Source: Bacteroidota bacterium
Lineage (GTDB): Bacteria; Bacteroidota; Bacteroidia; Flavobacteriales; Flavobacteriaceae
DNA: 9,550 nt
NCBI GenBank assembly: GCA_023393485.1
Contig: JAEWLD010000021.1
Span: 1-9,550, forward strand
Direction of reading: 5' to 3'
Shown here: in pieces, positions 6,885 to 9,550 of the stretch
Position numbering within the stretch: the first letter of the stretch is position 1
Layout of the letters: each line of letters begins with the position of its first letter
Program-made: the position numbers and the translations under genes
Notes under the pieces: model-generated
What the model saw: the letters and a program-made list of their open reading frames with translations, nothing else
Databases searched by the model: none
Told to the model about the DNA's origin: nothing

Positions 6885-7778
6885 CGACAGACCGTCATCG
6901 GCGAGCAAAACGTCTTGAAAAACTGTCGTCGCTTCGTCCCGGAAATGTTCAATTGAATCATATCGCGTGGAATAATGCCCCAGAACAAGCTTCTTGACCC
7001 CGGCGAGCTTGGCAATCGTCGCTGCCTGCCGGGCCGTGGAATGCATGGTTTTTTCGGCAAGCGATTCTTCAGCGTCCAGAAATGTCGATTCATGATAAAG
7101 TACATCGACGCCTTTTACAAGCGGAACGATGCTTTGGTCATAAACCGTATCTGAACAGAACGCATAACTTTTTGGCGGTACCGGCTCAAAAGTCAAAAGA
7201 TCGTTGCTGATGATTTTGCCGTTTGCATCGGGAACGTCTTTGCCCAAAACGATATTGCGGTAATATAATTTTTCGATGTTGTGTTTTTCGGCGGCTTCGG
7301 CATTGAGTTTTCTCAGGCCGCGTTTTTCCCTGAACAGGTAGCCGTTGGTGTAAATCCGGTGTTTGAGCGGAATCGTTGACACAGTGATTTTATCGTCTTC
7401 AAAAACGATTTCGCTTTGCATCGAATCAAGCTCGTGGAAATGCAGCTCGTATGTCGTCCACGAATTTGAAAGCCTGAGTTGCAGGGTAATCATTTCCTTG
7501 ATTCCATTCGGGCCGTAAATGTGAAGCGGCGCGGTGCGACCCAATAGCATGTAGGTTGAAACCAACCCGATCAAGCCATAGACGTGGTCACCGTGAAGAT
7601 GCGAGATGAAAACATGTTCGATTTTAGAAAATTTGACTTTGTTCTTGCGCAGCTGTACCTGCGTGCCTTCGCTGCAATCTATAAGAAAGGTGTGTTTACC
7701 GATTTCCAGCACCTGCGACGTCGGATTGGTAAACGTACGCGGCGTGGCGGCATAGCAGCCAAGGATGGTGAGCTTCAT
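6873..7778 (-). CDS. rnz: Ribonuclease Z (tRNA 3'-processing endonuclease)
   Basis: RNase Z removes the 3' trailer of precursor tRNAs. The 301-residue protein is a metallo-beta-lactamase-fold enzyme of the usual short bacterial length. It begins with MKLTILGCYAATPR, then has the metal motif HLHGDH (60-65), H140 in LKHRIYTNGYLF, D210 in CSDT, H246 in MHSTA and H268 in LGHYS, the full set of two-zinc ligands. The stretch after GYLF (about 149-185) corresponds to the tRNA-binding region that follows this motif in RNase Z. The ATG at 7778 is 17 bases after the stop of the small protein gene, pointing to co-transcription. No key residue is missing. Confidence 0.97.
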   Translation of the reverse strand: MKLTILGCYAATPRTFTNPTSQVLEIGKHTFLIDCSEGTQVQLRKNKVKFSKIEHVFISHLHGDHVYGLIGLVSTYMLLGRTAPLHIYGPNGIKEMITLQLRLSNSWTTYELHFHELDSMQSEIVFEDDKITVSTIPLKHRIYTNGYLFREKRGLRKLNAEAAEKHNIEKLYYRNIVLGKDVPDANGKIISNDLLTFEPVPPKSYAFCSDTVYDQSIVPLVKGVDVLYHESTFLDAEESLAEKTMHSTARQAATIAKLAGVKKLVLGHYSTRYDSIEHFRDEATTVFQDVLLADDGLSFAF

Positions 7779-7795
7779 ACTAACTGGATTGACAA

Positions 7796-8128
7796 TTAAA
7801 AGCCGAGATCGCGCTCAATTTCCTCCATTTCGATCATGTCGTGTGCCTCGAGTACGGTCGGTACAACAACGAGCGAATCGTGCACTTCGGTAAAATCTAT
7901 CCCGTCCGCAACGATAACAAAAGACTTTTTGCCTTTGCGATGTGTCTTTGACAGCGGCTTAAATTGATTGATGGTCTTGAGCGTGACGTTTTTATCCAAA
8001 GTGATGTCAAGGATCAGGTTGCGTTTTTCAAATGTTTTGTGTTCATGCGTAAGCTTCAGCAAGAAAGCGTCGGCATTTCCTTGGGTATCTTTAATAATGA
8101 CTGTATTTCCTTTCTCCTCGACTTTCAT
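7796..8128 (-). CDS. Conserved small protein, STAS-like fold suspected
   Basis: I place the start at the ATG at 8128, giving 110 residues beginning MKVEEKGNTVIIKD. An extension to a TTG at 8158 would add ten residues translated from the intergenic repeat-flanking region and is unlikely. There is no signal peptide or membrane segment, so the product is cytosolic. Alternating strands and helices (TVIIKD, AFLLKLTHEHKTFEKRNLIL, KKSFVIVAD, then a C-terminal helix VLEAHDMIEMEEIERDL) resemble a STAS/SpoIIAA-like domain in size and layout. Position 44 or so, DITLDKN, does not show an obvious phosphorylatable serine motif. The gene sits directly before rnz and after pyrB; I recall the same arrangement in other Flavobacteria. 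The function is not known; the fold is an inference. Confidence 0.85.
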   Translation of the reverse strand: MKVEEKGNTVIIKDTQGNADAFLLKLTHEHKTFEKRNLILDITLDKNVTLKTINQFKPLSKTHRKGKKSFVIVADGIDFTEVHDSLVVVPTVLEAHDMIEMEEIERDLGF

Positions 8129-8178
8129 TGTTAATATGTTTTGAGGTTGAAGTTTCAAGTGTAAGGTTACATCACTTC

Positions 8179-8220
8179 AAACTTTAAACTTTAAACTTTA
8201 AACTTTAAACTTTAAACTTT
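8179..8220. repeat. Six perfect tandem heptamers (AAACTTT) between pyrB and the small protein gene
   Basis: The 7-base unit AAACTTT is repeated six times without error over 42 bases. The array begins 3 bases after the pyrB stop codon and is bordered on its other side by degenerate versions (CACTTC). The unit is an odd palindrome and the junctions TTTAAA are even palindromes, so single strands can fold in several registers. A simple array of this kind can change copy number by slipped-strand mispairing. Just beyond it on the - strand lies TACACTTG (8163-8156), one mismatch from the TAnnTTTG promoter element, but no TTG is at the right spacing. Confidence 0.97.
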
Positions 8221-8223
8221 ACG

Positions 8224-9153
8224 TCAGTTCTTCAACTTCGACGCAAGCAAATAAATCACCGCCATTCTTATCGCGACGCCGTTTTCAACTTGATTGAGAA
8301 TTACCGACTGCGCGGAATCAGCCACGTCACTGGTGATTTCGACGCCACGGTTGATCGGCCCGGGATGCATGATTACGATTTCCTTGTCCAGCGAATCCAA
8401 AAGTGCCTTATCTACGCCGTATTGCTGCGCATATTCGCGTGTCGACGGAAAGTAATTGACATCCATCCGCTCGTTCTGCACCCGAAGCATATTGGCCACA
8501 TCGCACCACCCGAGTGCTTTTCGCAAATTTGGTTCGACGGTTACGCCCAGGCTTTCGATATGCTTTGGAATGAGCGTTTTCGGACCGCATACCTTGACCT
8601 CGGCGCCTTGCATCTGAAGCGCGTAAATATTTGACAACGCCACACGCGAATGCAGGATATCGCCAACAATCACAACTTTTTTGCCGCCAACGCCGCCAAG
8701 TTTTTCGCGGATCGAATAACTGTCGAGCAGGCCTTGCGTCGGGTGTTCATGCGCGCCATCGCCTGCGTTGACAATACTTGCCTTTACGTTTTGGGACAGG
8801 AAATAAGCCGCGCCGGGATGCGAATGCCGCATCACGACCATATCGACCTTCATCGACAAAATGTTGTTGACCGTATCGATCAGCGTTTCGCCCTTCTTGA
8901 CCGATGACTGCGCAGCCGAAAAGCTCATGACATCGGCCGAAAGCCTTTTCTGGGCGAGTTCAAACGAAAGCTTGGTGCGCGTACTGTTCTCAAAAAAGAT
9001 ATTCGCAATTGTGATGTGCTGCAATGACGGTACTTTCTTGATCGGGCGGCTCAATACTTCCTTGAAATGATCGGCCGTCTCAAAGATCAGGTCGATGTCT
9101 TTTTTTGTGATGTATTTGATGCCCAGCAGATGGTTTACAGAAAGTTCGCTCAT
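8224..9153 (-). CDS. pyrB: Aspartate carbamoyltransferase catalytic subunit
   Basis: PyrB joins carbamoyl phosphate and aspartate to carbamoyl aspartate, the first committed step of pyrimidine synthesis in the cytoplasm. The 309-residue protein has all the signature sites: FENSTRTKLSFE (54-65) for carbamoyl phosphate, the mobile loop SSVKKGETLID (83-93), MRHSHPGAA (108-116), HPTQGLLD (137-144), and HPGPINRGVEI (263-273). The length is typical. The ATG at 9153 lies 2 bases after the pyrR stop, so the genes are co-transcribed and probably coupled. No regulatory subunit (pyrI) follows, as is usual for class C-type or PyrR-controlled enzymes. Control is probably exerted through PyrR on the leader outside the window. 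Confidence 0.98.
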   Translation of the reverse strand: MSELSVNHLLGIKYITKKDIDLIFETADHFKEVLSRPIKKVPSLQHITIANIFFENSTRTKLSFELAQKRLSADVMSFSAAQSSVKKGETLIDTVNNILSMKVDMVVMRHSHPGAAYFLSQNVKASIVNAGDGAHEHPTQGLLDSYSIREKLGGVGGKKVVIVGDILHSRVALSNIYALQMQGAEVKVCGPKTLIPKHIESLGVTVEPNLRKALGWCDVANMLRVQNERMDVNYFPSTREYAQQYGVDKALLDSLDKEIVIMHPGPINRGVEITSDVADSAQSVILNQVENGVAIRMAVIYLLASKLKN

Positions 9154-9155
9154 CG

Positions 9156-9550
9156 TTATTCGTTCATATTGATTAGATAGACGCTATCTTCGCCGTCATT
9201 TTCCTTCCAGTTCACCTTGACTTTTTCATCATTGATCGCGTCAACCTGGCGTCCGCGATAATCGGGTTGTATCGGCAGATGGCGGCTGAACCGCCGATCA
9301 ATCAAAACCAGCAACTCAATTTCGCTCGGGCGTCCGAAAGACTGGATTGCCGAGAGCGCCGAACGGATGCTGCGGCCGGTGAATAAAACATCGTCGATGA
9401 AAATTACTTTTTTGTTTTCGATGACAAAGTCAAGCGTAGTCGGGCTTGCGCCTACGGGTTTTTCTGTGTGCCGGAAATCGTCCCGGAAAAAAGTAATGTC
9501 GAGATAACCAAGTGAAACCTCAATAATTCCATATTCCTTGACCAATAAAC
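9156..9550 (-). CDS. pyrR: Bifunctional pyr operon regulator / uracil phosphoribosyltransferase, 5' partial
   Basis: The frame is open at the window edge and 130 C-terminal residues are visible, so about 50 N-terminal residues are missing compared with the roughly 180-residue family. It shows LDITFFRDDF, typical of PyrR, followed by the PRPP-binding motif VIFIDDVLFTGRSIRSA and then LIDRRFSRHLPIQPDYRGR, which matches the PyrR segment LVDRGHRELPI-RPDYVGK. PyrR senses UMP and PRPP and, in well-studied bacteria, binds pyr mRNA to promote attenuation; it also has weak uracil phosphoribosyltransferase activity. Position directly before pyrB supports this identity. The RNA target and promoter would lie outside the window. 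The TTG at 9545 is an internal Leu codon, not a start. Confidence 0.95.
   Translation of the reverse strand, partial: LLVKEYGIIEVSLGYLDITFFRDDFRHTEKPVGASPTTLDFVIENKKVIFIDDVLFTGRSIRSALSAIQSFGRPSEIELLVLIDRRFSRHLPIQPDYRGRQVDAINDEKVKVNWKENDGEDSVYLINMNE

Noticed and set aside
8156..8181. Promoter-like TTTG and TACACTTG upstream of the small protein gene.
   Set aside because: The spacing is 14 bases, below the 17-23 range, and the -7 element has one mismatch; kept only as a remark beside the repeats.
8179..8220. Heptamer array considered as a CRISPR-like or iteron array.
   Set aside because: There are no spacers, the unit is only 7 bases, and no replication or Cas gene is near.

Overview
The window looks like chromosomal DNA from a member of the Bacteroidota, most likely a Flavobacterium-like organism. 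The evidence is a PorE-type OmpA protein (TPR, PD40 propeller, carboxypeptidase-regulatory and OmpA domains), lipoproteins whose lipobox cysteine follows a short hydrophobic stretch, the pyrR-pyrB-small protein-rnz gene order, promoters that match the flavobacterial TTG-N17-23-TAnnTTTG pattern, and an absence of strong Shine-Dalgarno sequences. It reads as ordinary core genome: I see no insertion sequence, phage gene, tRNA, rRNA or CRISPR array.

Layout. Positions 1-3041 are on the + strand: the 3' part of a PorE-like OmpA-family gene with a strong terminator, a GNAT acetyltransferase, and a murein L,D-transpeptidase-like gene broken by a single in-frame TAG. Positions 3042-9550 are on the - strand. 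A monocistronic CAP-domain lipoprotein (3260-3760) has its own promoter and terminator, and its leader carries a duplicated hairpin element. To the right of it lies a long head-to-tail series, in transcription order: pyrR (cut by the window edge), pyrB, a 110-residue STAS-like protein, rnz (ribonuclease Z), an M3-family metallopeptidase lipoprotein, and pdxH. This series ends at a hairpin terminator at 3991-4022.

How the genes relate. PyrR and PyrB are the regulator and first committed enzyme of de novo UMP synthesis and are separated by only 2 bases. The small protein and rnz follow as a tight pair. The M3 peptidase and pdxH are again 2 bases apart, but a probable internal promoter at the end of rnz could express that pair separately. 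The OmpA protein, the transpeptidase relic and the two lipoproteins all concern the cell envelope, but nothing shows that they form one pathway.

The most notable observations are the amber codon that separates the transpeptidase's N-terminal half from its catalytic His and Cys, and the two homologous hairpins in the CAP-lipoprotein leader, whose stems show a compensatory base-pair difference. There are also six perfect AAACTTT heptamers just after pyrB. I found no clear sign of a wholly new multigene system.
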